Source: Candidatus Contendibacter sp. (GTDB lineage: Bacteria > Pseudomonadota > Gammaproteobacteria > Competibacterales > Competibacteraceae). From it: a stretch of 63,799 nucleotides of DNA. Below, piece by piece: positions 41,881 to 50,173 of the stretch. Position 1 is the first letter of the stretch; every line of letters starts with the position of its first letter. The DNA is taken from positions 1 to 63,799 of the forward strand of contig WBUJ01000004.1 in NCBI GenBank assembly GCA_008933795.1. The letters are read 5' to 3'. The notes under the pieces are model-generated. The model was not told where the DNA came from, ran no database searches, and saw only the letters and a list, made by a program, of their open reading frames with translations. The translations under genes were made by a program, and so were the position numbers.

Positions 41881-43833
41881 ATGCAAAACGTCTACCTCGC
41901 GATTGTGCTCGCGCCGCTGTTCGGCGCCATCATCGCCGGCTTGTTCGGCCGCAGGATCGGTCGAGCGGGCGCCCACTGGGTGACCATCCTCGGCGTGGCG
42001 ATCTCCTTCCTATTGTCGCTGGTGGTGCTGCGCCATCATGTCCTGGAGGGCGCCGAGCCCTACAATGGTTCGGTCTACACCTGGATGGTGGTCGAGGGCA
42101 TCCGCATGGAGGTCGGTTTCCTGGTGGATAACCTGACCGCCGTCATGATTGCCACCGTGACCTTCGTGTCGCTGATGGTCCATATCTACACCATCGGCTA
42201 CATGCACGACGACGACGGTTACCAGCGCTTCTTCAGCTACATCGCGCTGTTCACCTTCTCGATGCTGATGCTGGTGATGGCCAACAATTTCCTGCAACTG
42301 TTCTTCGGTTGGGAAGCGGTCGGCTTGGTGTCCTATTTGCTGATCGGCTTCTGGTTCAAGCGCGAGAGCGCGATTTTCGCCAACCTGAAAGCATTCCTGG
42401 TCAACCGCGTGGGCGATTTCGGCTTTCTGCTTGGCATCGCCGCCGTACTGATGGCTTTCAACAGCCTCGATTACAAGGATGTGTTTGCCGCCGCGCCGCT
42501 GATGGCCAGCATGACCGTGCAGATCATCCCCGGCGCCGATTGGTCGCTGATGTCGGTGATCTGCATCCTGCTGTTCATCGGCGCGATGGGCAAGTCGGCC
42601 CAGGTGCCGTTGCACGTCTGGCTGCCGGATTCGATGGAAGGTCCCACCCCGATCTCTGCCCTGATCCACGCCGCGACCATGGTGACCGCCGGCATCTTCA
42701 TGGTGGCCCGGATGTCGCCCTTGTTCGAACTGTCGGAGACCGCGCTGAGCTTCGTGCTGGTGATCGGCTCGATCACCGCGCTGTTCATGGGTTTCCTGGG
42801 CATTGTCCAGAACGACATCAAGCGGGTGGTGGCCTATTCGACGCTGTCGCAACTCGGTTATATGACGGTGGCGTTGGGCGTGTCGGCCTACTCGGCGGCC
42901 ATCTTCCACCTCATGACCCACGCCTTCTTCAAGGCGCTGTTGTTCCTGGGCGCCGGCTCGGTGATCATCGCCATGCACCACGAGCAGGATATCCGCAAGA
43001 TGGGCGGGTTGTGGAAGTACATGCCGATCACCTGGATCACTTTCCTGCTGGGCACGCTGGCGCTGATCGGTACCCCGGGCTTCGCCGGCTTCTACTCCAA
43101 GGACAGCATCCTGGAGGCGGTGCATTACTCGCATATCGCTGGCTCCGGCTTTGCCTACTTCGCGGTGATGCTGGGCGTGTTCGTGACCTCCTTCTATTCG
43201 TTCCGGCTGTATTTCATCGTGTTCCACGGCAAGGAGCGGATGGATCACCACACCCAGGAGCACCTGCATGAAACCCCGGCGGTGGTGACCGTGCCACTGA
43301 TCCTGCTGGCCATTCCCTCGGTGGTGATCGGGGCCATGACCATCGAACCCATGCTGTTTGGCGATGTGTTCGAGGGCGTGATCGCGGTCGCGCCGGCGCA
43401 CGACGTGTTGGAGCATGTCGCCGGGCACTTCCATGGCGCGATGAGTTTCGCGCTGCACGGCCTGACTGGCCTGCCGTTCGTCCTGGTGTTGGCCGGTTTC
43501 GGCTCGGCGTTCTATCTGTACATGGTGAAGCCGGACCTGCCCGAACGGATTCGGCGGCTCTTCGCGCCGGTGTACGCCATCCTGGACAACAAGTACTACT
43601 TCGACCAGTTCTATCAGCGGTTCTTCGCCAAGGGCAGTTGCGAGACCGGCACCGCGCTCTGGAAGTACGCCGACGCCGGGCTGATCGACGGCCTGATGGT
43701 GAACGGCACGGCGCGATTGGTGGGCTGGGTTTCGTCCGTGGTTCGATACCTGCAAACGGGCTATCTGTACACCTACGCGTTCGCGATGATCATCGGCTTG
43801 CTGATCCTGCTGACCTGGTTTGTCGCCCGCTAA
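41881..43833 (+). CDS. nuoL: NADH-quinone oxidoreductase subunit L
   Basis: Distal antiporter-like subunit with a lateral helix. 650 residues. Key elements: Glu in FFGWEAVGLVSYLLIGFW (about 144), Lys in GAMGKSAQVPLHVWLPDSMEGPTP region (about 240), and the HAFFKALLFLGAGS helix (about 345). The C-terminal third contains the long amphipathic helix and a last transmembrane anchor. The length is normal. A 1,360-residue open frame on the opposite strand across nuoL-N is a shadow. Confidence 0.97.
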   Translation: MQNVYLAIVLAPLFGAIIAGLFGRRIGRAGAHWVTILGVAISFLLSLVVLRHHVLEGAEPYNGSVYTWMVVEGIRMEVGFLVDNLTAVMIATVTFVSLMVHIYTIGYMHDDDGYQRFFSYIALFTFSMLMLVMANNFLQLFFGWEAVGLVSYLLIGFWFKRESAIFANLKAFLVNRVGDFGFLLGIAAVLMAFNSLDYKDVFAAAPLMASMTVQIIPGADWSLMSVICILLFIGAMGKSAQVPLHVWLPDSMEGPTPISALIHAATMVTAGIFMVARMSPLFELSETALSFVLVIGSITALFMGFLGIVQNDIKRVVAYSTLSQLGYMTVALGVSAYSAAIFHLMTHAFFKALLFLGAGSVIIAMHHEQDIRKMGGLWKYMPITWITFLLGTLALIGTPGFAGFYSKDSILEAVHYSHIAGSGFAYFAVMLGVFVTSFYSFRLYFIVFHGKERMDHHTQEHLHETPAVVTVPLILLAIPSVVIGAMTIEPMLFGDVFEGVIAVAPAHDVLEHVAGHFHGAMSFALHGLTGLPFVLVLAGFGSAFYLYMVKPDLPERIRRLFAPVYAILDNKYYFDQFYQRFFAKGSCETGTALWKYADAGLIDGLMVNGTARLVGWVSSVVRYLQTGYLYTYAFAMIIGLLILLTWFVAR

Positions 43834-43851
43834 CCTGGAAGAAGAAAAACC

Positions 43852-45369
43852 ATGCTGTCGGAACTGCCTCCTCTGTTGAGTCTCGTTATCTGGTTCCCGA
43901 TTCTTGGTGGCGTCGCGGTCCTGTTCGTGGGTGACGACAACCCCGGACGCGCCAAGGCGCTGTCCCTGACCTTGGCGATTCTCACCTTCCTGATCAGTAT
44001 CCCGCTGTTCGCGCTGTTCGATACCTCGACGGCGGCGATGCAGTTCCAGGAACTCGTCCCCTGGATTCCGGCGCTCAACGTCAATTACCACTTGGGCGTG
44101 GACGGTTTCTCGATGCCGCTGATCCTGCTGACCGCGTTCATGACCGTGCTGGTGGTGATCGCTGGCTGGGAGGTGGTGCAATATCGAGTGGCCCAGTACA
44201 TGGCCGCCTTCCTGATCATGGAAGGATTGATGATCGGCGTGTTCGCCGCATTGGACGCCATTCTGTTCTACGTGCTTTTCGAGGCGATGCTGATCCCGAT
44301 GTTCCTCATCATCGGCATCTGGGGCGGACCGCGCCGGGTCTACGCCACCCTCAAGTTTTTCCTGTACACCTTCCTGGGTTCGGTGTTCATGCTGATCGCC
44401 CTGATCTACATGTACAGCCAAGCCAACAGCTTCGAAATCCTGGATTTTCACAAGCTGCCGCTGACCCTGTGCGAACAGGTGTGGATCTTCTTCGCCTTCC
44501 TGCTCGGCTTCTCGGTCAAGGTGCCGATGTGGCCGGTGCATACCTGGTTGCCGGACGCTCACGTCGAAGCGCCCACCGGCGGTTCGGTGATCCTGGCGGC
44601 CATCACCCTGAAGATCGGCGGCTACGGTTTCCTGCGGTTCGCGCTGCCGATCACCCCGGACGCCTCCGCCACGCTGGACTGGCTGATCATTACCCTGTCG
44701 CTGGTGGCAGTGGTCTACATCGGTTTGGTCGCCCTGATCCAGCAGGACATGAAGAAGCTGATCGCCTATTCCTCGATCGCGCACATGGGTTTCGTCACTC
44801 TGGGCTTCTTCATCGCTTTCAGCATCTACCGCCACACCGGTAGTCTGAATGGTGCGGCGATGGGCATCGAGGGCGGCATGGTGCAGATGGTGTCGCACGG
44901 CTTCATTTCGGGCGCGCTGTTCCTGTGCGTGGGCGTGCTGTACGACCGGGTTCACTCCCGCCAGATCAAGGACTACGGCGGGGTGGCGAACACCATGCCG
45001 GTGTTCGCCGCCTTCATGGTGTTGTTCGCCATGGCCAACGCCGGCCTGCCGGGCACCTCGGGGTTCGTTGGCGAATTCCTGGTGATCCTGAGCAGTTTCA
45101 AGGCCAGTTTCTGGATCGCCTTCCTGGCGTCCTTTACCCTGATCCTGGGCGCGGCCTACACCCTGTGGCTGGTCAAGCGGGTCATTTTCGGCGAGATCGG
45201 CAACCGCCATGTCGCCGAGCTGAAGGATGTCGGCAGCCGCGAGATCATCATGCTGAGCCTGCTGGCGGCGGCGGTGTTGCTGCTGGGCTTGTGGCCCGAC
45301 CCGTTGACCGCGACGATGCACGCCACGGTGAATAACCTGTTGCAGCACATGACCGTGCCCAAGCTGTAA
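43852..45369 (+). CDS. nuoM: NADH-quinone oxidoreductase subunit M
   Basis: Antiporter-like proton-pumping subunit of 505 residues with 13-14 helices. The charged residues conserved in the family are visible: Glu in LFEAMLIPMF (about 144) and Lys in GFSVKVPMWPVHTWLPDAH (about 223), followed by EAPTGGSVILAAITLK and the HMGFVTLG region. 18 nt after nuoL. Confidence 0.97.
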   Translation: MLSELPPLLSLVIWFPILGGVAVLFVGDDNPGRAKALSLTLAILTFLISIPLFALFDTSTAAMQFQELVPWIPALNVNYHLGVDGFSMPLILLTAFMTVLVVIAGWEVVQYRVAQYMAAFLIMEGLMIGVFAALDAILFYVLFEAMLIPMFLIIGIWGGPRRVYATLKFFLYTFLGSVFMLIALIYMYSQANSFEILDFHKLPLTLCEQVWIFFAFLLGFSVKVPMWPVHTWLPDAHVEAPTGGSVILAAITLKIGGYGFLRFALPITPDASATLDWLIITLSLVAVVYIGLVALIQQDMKKLIAYSSIAHMGFVTLGFFIAFSIYRHTGSLNGAAMGIEGGMVQMVSHGFISGALFLCVGVLYDRVHSRQIKDYGGVANTMPVFAAFMVLFAMANAGLPGTSGFVGEFLVILSSFKASFWIAFLASFTLILGAAYTLWLVKRVIFGEIGNRHVAELKDVGSREIIMLSLLAAAVLLLGLWPDPLTATMHATVNNLLQHMTVPKL

Positions 45370-45411
45370 CCGCGCCCGTTGCAGAGAAGAATCGGAGAAT
45401 AGGGAAACCCC

Positions 45412-46863
45412 ATGAACTTCGTCGCTCCTGACTTCATGCCGGTACTGCCGGAACTGTTCGTCCTGACCATGACCTGTCTGGTCCTGGTGATCGACGTGTT
45501 CTTGGACCAACGGCAGCGCCATATCACTTACGGGCTGACGCAACTGACGCTGCTGGGCGCGGCCCTGCTGACCTTGTTCACCTACGCCCAGGCGCCGGTC
45601 GTGACCATGTTCGGTCACTACGTCAAGGATGCGATGGGCGACCTGCTCAAGCTGTTCGTTTATCTGGCCGCCGCCGCCGTGTTCCTGTACTCGCGTGACT
45701 ATTTGCGCCAGCGCGATTTGTTCAAGGGCGAGTATTTCGTGCTGGGGCTGTTCGGCGTGTTGGGCATGATGATCATGGTGTCGGCGCATAGTTTGTTGAC
45801 CGTGTATCTCGGCCTGGAACTGCTGTCGTTGTCGCTGTACGCCTTGGTGGCGACCGACCGCGATTCGCCGGTGGCGTCCGAAGCCGCCATGAAGTATTTC
45901 GTGCTGGGGTCGCTGGCCTCTGGCATGTTGCTGTACGGCATCTCGATGATCTACGGCGCGACCGGTAGCGTCGATCTCCAAGTGATAGCCGCTGCCGTCG
46001 CCCGGCAGGGTGCGGATAATCTGGTGCTGGTGTTTGGGCTGGTGTTCCTGGTGGTCGGGCTGTCGTTCAAGCTGGGCGCGGTGCCGTTTCACATGTGGCT
46101 ACCCGATGTGTACCAGGGCGCGCCAACCTCGGTCACGCTTTATATCGGTTCGGCCCCCAAGCTGGCCGCATTCGCCTTGGTGATGCGGATTCTGGTGGAC
46201 GGGTTGGGTACCCTGCAGGGCGATTGGCAGCAGATGCTGATCATCCTGGCGGCATCGTCCATGGCGCTGGGTAATCTGGTGGCCATCGTCCAGACCAACA
46301 TCAAGCGGATGCTGGCCTACTCGACCATTTCCCACGTTGGTTTCCTGTTGCTGGGCATCCTGGCTGGCACCCCGGAAGGCTACGCGGCGGCGATGTTCTA
46401 CACCATTGTTTACGTGTTGATGGCGGTCGGCGCCTTCGGCGTGATCATCATGCTGAGCCGGACGGGCTTTGAGGCCGAGAATATCGACGACTTCAAGGGC
46501 CTGAACGACCGCAGTCCGTGGCTGGCCTTTCTGATGATGATGATCATGATGTCCATGGCTGGTGTTCCCTTCCTGGTCGGCTTTTATGCCAAGTGGGTGG
46601 TGTTGCAGGCCATCGTCAATATCGGGCTGGTCTGGTTGGCGATTCTGGGCGTGGTGTTCTCGGTGATCGGGGCGTTCTACTATCTGCGGGTGGTCAAGTG
46701 TATGTACTTCGACAAGCCGGAGCAGAGCGAGCCGATCCAACTCAGCCTGGATACCGAAATCGCCATCAGCGCCAATGGCTTGCTTTTGGTGGTGCTGGGC
46801 CTGTATCCGACCGCGTTGATGGGTTGGTGTGCGGCGGCGCTGTCATTGAAGGCGCTGGCTTAA
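45412..46863 (+). CDS. nuoN: NADH-quinone oxidoreductase subunit N
   Basis: Third antiporter-like subunit, 483 residues. The family elements [15 protein letters not shown] (Glu about 133), [21 protein letters not shown] region (Lys about 217) and a Lys-containing helix near 395 are present. Last canonical subunit of the operon. 42 nt after nuoM and 16 nt before a DUF2818 gene. Confidence 0.97.
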   Translation: MNFVAPDFMPVLPELFVLTMTCLVLVIDVFLDQRQRHITYGLTQLTLLGAALLTLFTYAQAPVVTMFGHYVKDAMGDLLKLFVYLAAAAVFLYSRDYLRQRDLFKGEYFVLGLFGVLGMMIMVSAHSLLTVYLGLELLSLSLYALVATDRDSPVASEAAMKYFVLGSLASGMLLYGISMIYGATGSVDLQVIAAAVARQGADNLVLVFGLVFLVVGLSFKLGAVPFHMWLPDVYQGAPTSVTLYIGSAPKLAAFALVMRILVDGLGTLQGDWQQMLIILAASSMALGNLVAIVQTNIKRMLAYSTISHVGFLLLGILAGTPEGYAAAMFYTIVYVLMAVGAFGVIIMLSRTGFEAENIDDFKGLNDRSPWLAFLMMMIMMSMAGVPFLVGFYAKWVVLQAIVNIGLVWLAILGVVFSVIGAFYYLRVVKCMYFDKPEQSEPIQLSLDTEIAISANGLLLVVLGLYPTALMGWCAAALSLKALA

Positions 46864-46879
46864 GGGTAGCTTATCGTCC

Positions 46880-47206
46880 ATGCCAGGAATCCTGATTGGC
46901 CTGTGGCTGGGGTTGGCGGTGATCGCCGCCAACCTGCCTTGGCTGAGTGAGCGTTGGTTGTTGATCTTCGCCCGCCCTGATCGGCGGGCGAAGCCGTTTT
47001 GGCTGCGGCTGATTGAGTGGGGCCTGTTGTATGGCTTGATCGTCGGCATGGGGTTCGGGTTCGAGTACAAGATGACCGGTACGGTCCATGTCCAGGATTG
47101 GGAGTTTTACGTCGTGACGCTGTGCCTGTTCGCGGTCAGCGCCCTGCCGGGGTTTATCTATCGTTATCAACTGCGGCGATTGCTGGAACAGGCGGGGCGG
47201 GTGTAA
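46880..47206 (+). CDS. DUF2818 family membrane protein
   Basis: A 108-residue membrane protein with three helices (about 4-25, 47-66, 76-95). The family is known as a conserved companion gene after nuoN in beta- and some gammaproteobacteria, so a role in complex I assembly is plausible but unproven. Signature parts: ANLPWLSERWLLIF and the GFIYRYQLRR tail. 16 nt after nuoN, so it is likely the last gene of the operon. Immediately afterwards the base composition falls sharply. Confidence 0.82.
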   Translation: MPGILIGLWLGLAVIAANLPWLSERWLLIFARPDRRAKPFWLRLIEWGLLYGLIVGMGFGFEYKMTGTVHVQDWEFYVVTLCLFAVSALPGFIYRYQLRRLLEQAGRV

Positions 47207-47230
47207 TGAGAGGAAAAGGAGAGTGGTAAA

Positions 47231-47488
47231 GTGCCCATAATAAGTAGATTTCTTGGAATCATCATTTCGATGTACTGGGACGATCATTTACCATCTCATT
47301 TTCACGCAAAATATGGAGAGTATGAAATTACGGTGAATATTGAAACGGGGGTAATTGAGGGAAGGTTTCCAAAGCGGGCTTTGAAGTTGGTATTGGAATG
47401 GTATGAAAGTCATAAAGATGAATTGATGGAAAATTGGGAATTGTGTCGAAACAAGGAAACGCCGAAGCAAATTAGCCCATTGGAGTAA
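47231..47488 (+). CDS. DUF4160 family protein
   Basis: Eighty-five residues starting at GTG, with GGAG 10-14 nt upstream. The DUF4160 core is clear: PIISRFLGIIISMYWDDHLPSHFHA followed by KYGEYEITVNI (quoted in parts). The HFH motif suggests metal or nucleic-acid contact, but no activity is established. The gene is AT-rich compared with the nuo operon 24 nt upstream and forms a pair with the DUF2442 gene 4 nt downstream. This pairing is common in bacteria and has been suggested to be toxin-antitoxin-like. It marks the left end of an accessory island. Confidence 0.85.
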   Translation: MPIISRFLGIIISMYWDDHLPSHFHAKYGEYEITVNIETGVIEGRFPKRALKLVLEWYESHKDELMENWELCRNKETPKQISPLE

Positions 47489-47492
47489 TATT

Positions 47493-47780
47493 ATGATTTT
47501 ACATGTTACCAAAGCAAAGTACTTGGAAGGTTATCGAGTTGAAGTTTCATTTAACGATGGAAAAACAGGAACAGTTGATTTGAGTCAATCATTGACAGGA
47601 ACAGTTTTTGGCCTTCTAAAAGATATAAAGGTATTTTCACAACTAAAAGTTGATAAAGAATTGGATACGATTGTTTGGCCTAATGGCGCAGATTTAGCGC
47701 CTGAATATTTATATTTTCAGGCATTTAAGGAAGTACCTGAACTGAAAAATAAATTTAGGGAATGGGGATATATTGCCTAA
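47493..47780 (+). CDS. DUF2442 family protein
   Basis: Ninety-five residues. DUF2442 features: VTKAKYLEGYRVEVSFNDGK at the N-terminus (given up to 20 residues) and IVWPNGADLAPEYLYFQA in the second half. It is AT-rich like its partner DUF4160 gene. Its TAA stop lies inside GCCTAAC, a sequence matching the left core (RYYYAAC) of an integron attC site, the usual position of a cassette gene stop. It is probably the antitoxin-like member of the pair, by analogy only. Confidence 0.82.
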   Translation: MILHVTKAKYLEGYRVEVSFNDGKTGTVDLSQSLTGTVFGLLKDIKVFSQLKVDKELDTIVWPNGADLAPEYLYFQAFKEVPELKNKFREWGYIA

Positions 47781-47858
47781 CAAGGCATTCCCTGTTGATA
47801 GTCCTGATGAGTTCTCCACAAACTACTTGTGTTGTATTGGATTGGATGCCTTGCGCCC
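47775..47858 (+). other. Left attC-like core and partial hairpin
   Basis: GCCTAAC (47775-47781) fits RYYYAAC and is the exact reverse complement of GTTAGGC at 47989. It is followed by AAGGCAT and, 60 nt on, ATGCCTT, an inverted pair as expected of L boxes. No right core is present before the next site, so this looks like a truncated or fused attC. Confidence 0.4.
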
Positions 47859-47995
47859 GCGACAACGGGGTGGCGAATAGACATCCGCTGGTTGCTTGGC
47901 GCTTTGCGCCGCGCAACCAGCGGATGAAGCCGACTTCGGGCGGAAAAGCCTGTGGCTCTCCCGCCCTGTGCGGCTTATCCGCCGCCCCGTTAGGC
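47859..47995 (+). other. attC-like recombination site
   Basis: 137 nt with paired ends. The left part AACGGGGTGGCGAATA is nearly complementary to the right part TTATCCGCCGCCCCGTT, and the site ends in GTTAGGC, a perfect GTTRRRY core (47989-47995). Two hairpins lie between: a perfect 14-bp stem (47882-47895 with 47913-47926) with an inner GGCGC/GCGCC stem, and a nested structure at 47927-47976. This is the organisation of an integron attC site. The next gene begins 22 nt after the core, as cassette genes do. No integrase is in the window. Confidence 0.6.
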
Positions 47996-48016
47996 TACAA
48001 AAAGTTGGGAACTCCT

Positions 48017-48715
48017 ATGAAAGAAGATTACATAGACAAAGACATTGGATGGAGAATTCAACTAAAACGAAAAAATGAAACTGTTGATTATGTGTATAAA
48101 AATCTTGTGACAAAAGAAAAAATAAAAGGGGGTGCTATGGAAGATGCTTTCAAATCACCTAGAGAAAGCATTGCACAATACCTAGATGAAAAAGAAAGAA
48201 CTAATACTTTAAGAAAAGCTGGTGTATTAGGGGAACAAATAGCTCGTAAGATAATAGAAATGATAGCATTGCTACATAACCGAGGTTATGAATCTCTATA
48301 TCTTGATTCTTGTATGGCACCTAGTGGAATGTACTGGCGCTACAAAATAGGTGCAATGGTGGAGAACCGTTGGCCAAACCCAGATTGTTATTTTGGCAAT
48401 GATACATCGTCATGCGTATCAGGTTCTATAGGTGGTGGATTTGAGCAAAAATTATCGTGGGCTAATATTACTGACACTATAGAAGTGATAGCAAATAAAT
48501 TTCAAGACACATACCCGATAATTCTTAATAATGCGCGTTGTTCAAATACGGAATATGTGAGTTGGTATAAAGAAATGCTAAAAAAAACAAGCCCGGAAGG
48601 TGTTTTGATTTTTAGCTGTGATTATGGTCCAGATTATGAGTATGCGTTTACATGGGGAGAACCAAAAAATTTTCAGATGCCTATGCCACCAGGGTTTAAG
48701 AAAAACGATTTTTAG
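48017..48715 (+). CDS. Orphan gene in a probable integron-type cassette
   Basis: 232 residues from the ATG at 48017; an open frame upstream to 47762 reads through the attC-like site and is not real coding. I do not recognise the family. The protein is soluble, lysine-rich in its first 70 residues (MKEDYIDKDIGWRIQLKRK). It has several Cys and aromatic residues (RGYESLYLDSCMAPSGMYWR near 95) and a Gly-rich SGSIGGGFEQ stretch. The end reads PEGVLIFSCDYGPDYEYAF and has no signal peptide or membrane helix. Composition is AT-rich, unlike the GC-rich chromosome. The gene starts 22 nt after an attC right core and ends just before another attC-like site, which is the layout of a mobile gene cassette. 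Confidence 0.7.
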   Translation: MKEDYIDKDIGWRIQLKRKNETVDYVYKNLVTKEKIKGGAMEDAFKSPRESIAQYLDEKERTNTLRKAGVLGEQIARKIIEMIALLHNRGYESLYLDSCMAPSGMYWRYKIGAMVENRWPNPDCYFGNDTSSCVSGSIGGGFEQKLSWANITDTIEVIANKFQDTYPIILNNARCSNTEYVSWYKEMLKKTSPEGVLIFSCDYGPDYEYAFTWGEPKNFQMPMPPGFKKNDF

Positions 48716-48721
48716 GAAAGT

Positions 48722-48855
48722 ATGTAACCAATGGTGCTAGTTTAATTCAGTAACTCTTTGATTTTGCTGGAGGCGCATCTTCTGGTACCAGCAACCGCAA
48801 AGCTGTAACCGCTTGATTTTGCTTGCCCGTAATGAACTAGCACCAATCGTTATGT
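48722..48855 (+). other. attC-like site downstream of the orphan gene
   Basis: The ends form an imperfect palindrome: AACcaatGGTGCTAGTT on the left and AACTAGCACCaatcGTT on the right, with 10 bp perfectly paired next to AAC and GTT cores. Inside, TTGCTGG (48764) pairs with CCAGCAA (48788), and the stretch TTGATTTTGCT occurs twice as a direct repeat. The right core is GTTATGT, which departs from strict GTTRRRY. Length 134 nt is normal for attC. Confidence 0.5.
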
Positions 48856-48971
48856 AGAGTGAAGCGAAACCGCCTAACTGGGCGTTGTACCTGACCGTGT
48901 TACGCACGGCAGGTGAACGAATGCTAGGGAACTAGGGACATTAGGGAACTAGGGACAGACCACGGTTTCCT
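48856..48971 (+). repeat. Decayed attC-like core and 16-bp tandem repeat
   Basis: GCCTAAC recurs at 48872, followed by a CCTG-CCGTG/CACGG-CAGG hairpin (about 48889-48913) but no right core. Then TAGGGAACTAGGGACA occurs twice (48925-48940 and 48942-48957), just beyond the stop of the transposase remnant on the other strand. Such GGGACA repeats are often found beside REP-associated transposases. Confidence 0.45.
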
Positions 48972-49195
48972 TTACATCTGAAACAGGTTCCCTGATTCCG
49001 ATTCCGATTCCGGTTCCAATTCCGGCGCTTTGCGAGGTCGCCCGAATTTTCCCGGCGTTGCCCGTCTTCCCAAGACCGATGACACTTGTGCAGCGAAGCG
49101 TTTATTGCCCAGCGTAAAATTGCCATTCGTGGCCCGCCGGATATCATCGACCAGTCTCGGCGCTAACTCGTAGTGAAAAAGTTCGAGTTTACAAG
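48972..49195 (-). pseudogene. C-terminal remnant of a REP-associated tyrosine transposase
   Basis: About 75 codons read LFHYELAPRLVDDIRRATNG, then FTLGNKRFAAQVSSVLGRR and GKFGRPRK. This is the characteristic C-terminal tail of RAYT (Y1/IS200-like, formerly DUF1568) transposases, ending in an acidic ELEPESESE repeat. The N-terminal catalytic domain with its HUH motif and tyrosine is missing, so the gene is dead. The remnant lies at the right border of the AT-rich island, with a repeat cluster just beyond its stop. Confidence 0.7.
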
Positions 49196-49294
49196 ACCAA
49201 AAACCGTGCTCTGCCCCCTTTTTTTCTGTTTGCTGCATTGCAATATAAAACCGTGTAGAGTAAGACCGCTTTTAGCTGAGTTTGTGGAGCGGTC
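49196..49294 (+). promoter_or_regulatory. Upstream region of prkB
   Basis: A T-run (49218-49226) followed by an AT-rich TATAAAA (49244-49250) sits about 45 nt before the prkB ATG, and could supply a -10 element. No confident -35 is seen. GGAG lies 8 nt before the start codon. Confidence 0.3.
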
Positions 49295-50167
49295 ATGTCG
49301 AAACAGCATCCCATCATCGCGATCACCGGTTCGTCCGGCGCTGGCACCTCGACGGTGCGGGTGGCGATGGAACACATTTTCCGGCGGGACGGCTTCAAGG
49401 CCGCCATCATCGAAGGCGACAGCTTCCATCGTTACGATCGACTGGAAATGCAACGGCAGGTCGAGCGCGCGCTCCGGGAAGGCCGCCATCTGAGCCACTT
49501 TGGCCCCGAGGGCAATTTGTTCGACCGGTTGGAGGCGCTGTTCATGGAGTACAGCGAGCGCGGCGGCGGACTGCGGCGCTATTATCCGCACGACCGCGCA
49601 ACCGCGGCCCGCTACGGTCGGGAACCGGGCGCCTTCACGCCGTGGGAACCGGTGCCGCCCGATACCGACCTGCTGTTTTACGAGGGACTGCATGGCGGCG
49701 TCGTCACCGACAAGGTCAACGTCGCCCGCTATGTAGACTTGCTGATCGGGGTGGTGCCCATCGTCAATCTCGAATGGATTCAAAAGATTCACCGAGATAC
49801 CGCCGAGCGGGGCTACAGCCAGGAGGCGGTGACCGAGAACATCCTGCGACGGATGTACGACTACACCCATTACATCGTGCCCCAGTTCTCACTGACCGAC
49901 ATCAATTTTCAGCGAGTGCCGACGGTGGATACCTCCAATCCTTTTACCGCTCGCGACATTCCAACCCTGGACGAGAGCTTCGTGGTGATCCGGTTCAAGG
50001 GCTCCAAGCAGAAAGTTCAACCGGATTTTCGCTATCTGCTCGGCATGATTCACGACTCCTTCATGTCGCGACGCAACACCCTGGTGGTGCCAGGCGGCAA
50101 GATGGGGTTCGCCATGGAACTCATCCTGCAACCGTTGATCGAGCGGTTGGTCCGCCAGGAGTACTGA
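49295..50167 (+). CDS. prkB: Phosphoribulokinase (class I)
   Basis: ATP-dependent kinase forming ribulose 1,5-bisphosphate from ribulose 5-phosphate, or a close orphan homologue. 290 residues. The P-loop is ITGSSGAGTSTV (about 10-21), followed by IEGDSFHRYDR with the catalytic Asp and substrate-binding residues. YEGLHGGVVTD (about 129-139) and IQKIHRD are typical of class I PRK, as is a tail with RRNTLVVPGGKMGFAMELI. No RuBisCO or other Calvin-cycle gene is in the window, so a role in carbon fixation is uncertain; orphan prkB genes occur in many heterotrophic gammaproteobacteria. Confidence 0.92.
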   Translation: MSKQHPIIAITGSSGAGTSTVRVAMEHIFRRDGFKAAIIEGDSFHRYDRLEMQRQVERALREGRHLSHFGPEGNLFDRLEALFMEYSERGGGLRRYYPHDRATAARYGREPGAFTPWEPVPPDTDLLFYEGLHGGVVTDKVNVARYVDLLIGVVPIVNLEWIQKIHRDTAERGYSQEAVTENILRRMYDYTHYIVPQFSLTDINFQRVPTVDTSNPFTARDIPTLDESFVVIRFKGSKQKVQPDFRYLLGMIHDSFMSRRNTLVVPGGKMGFAMELILQPLIERLVRQEY

Positions 50168-50173
50168 AGCGGG

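Noticed and set aside
42010-46092. A 1,360-residue open frame on the minus strand across nuoL, nuoM and nuoN
   Set aside because: It lies antisense to three well-conserved genes, is dominated by His, Gln, Asp and Arg as expected from the reverse of GC-rich membrane-protein codons, and has no family features.
47762-48016. N-terminal extension of the cassette gene
   Set aside because: It reads through the attC-like palindromes and has a different composition from the coding part; the ATG at 48017 is preferred.
49163-49870. Minus-strand frame across prkB start
   Set aside because: Antisense to prkB and lacking any family signature.
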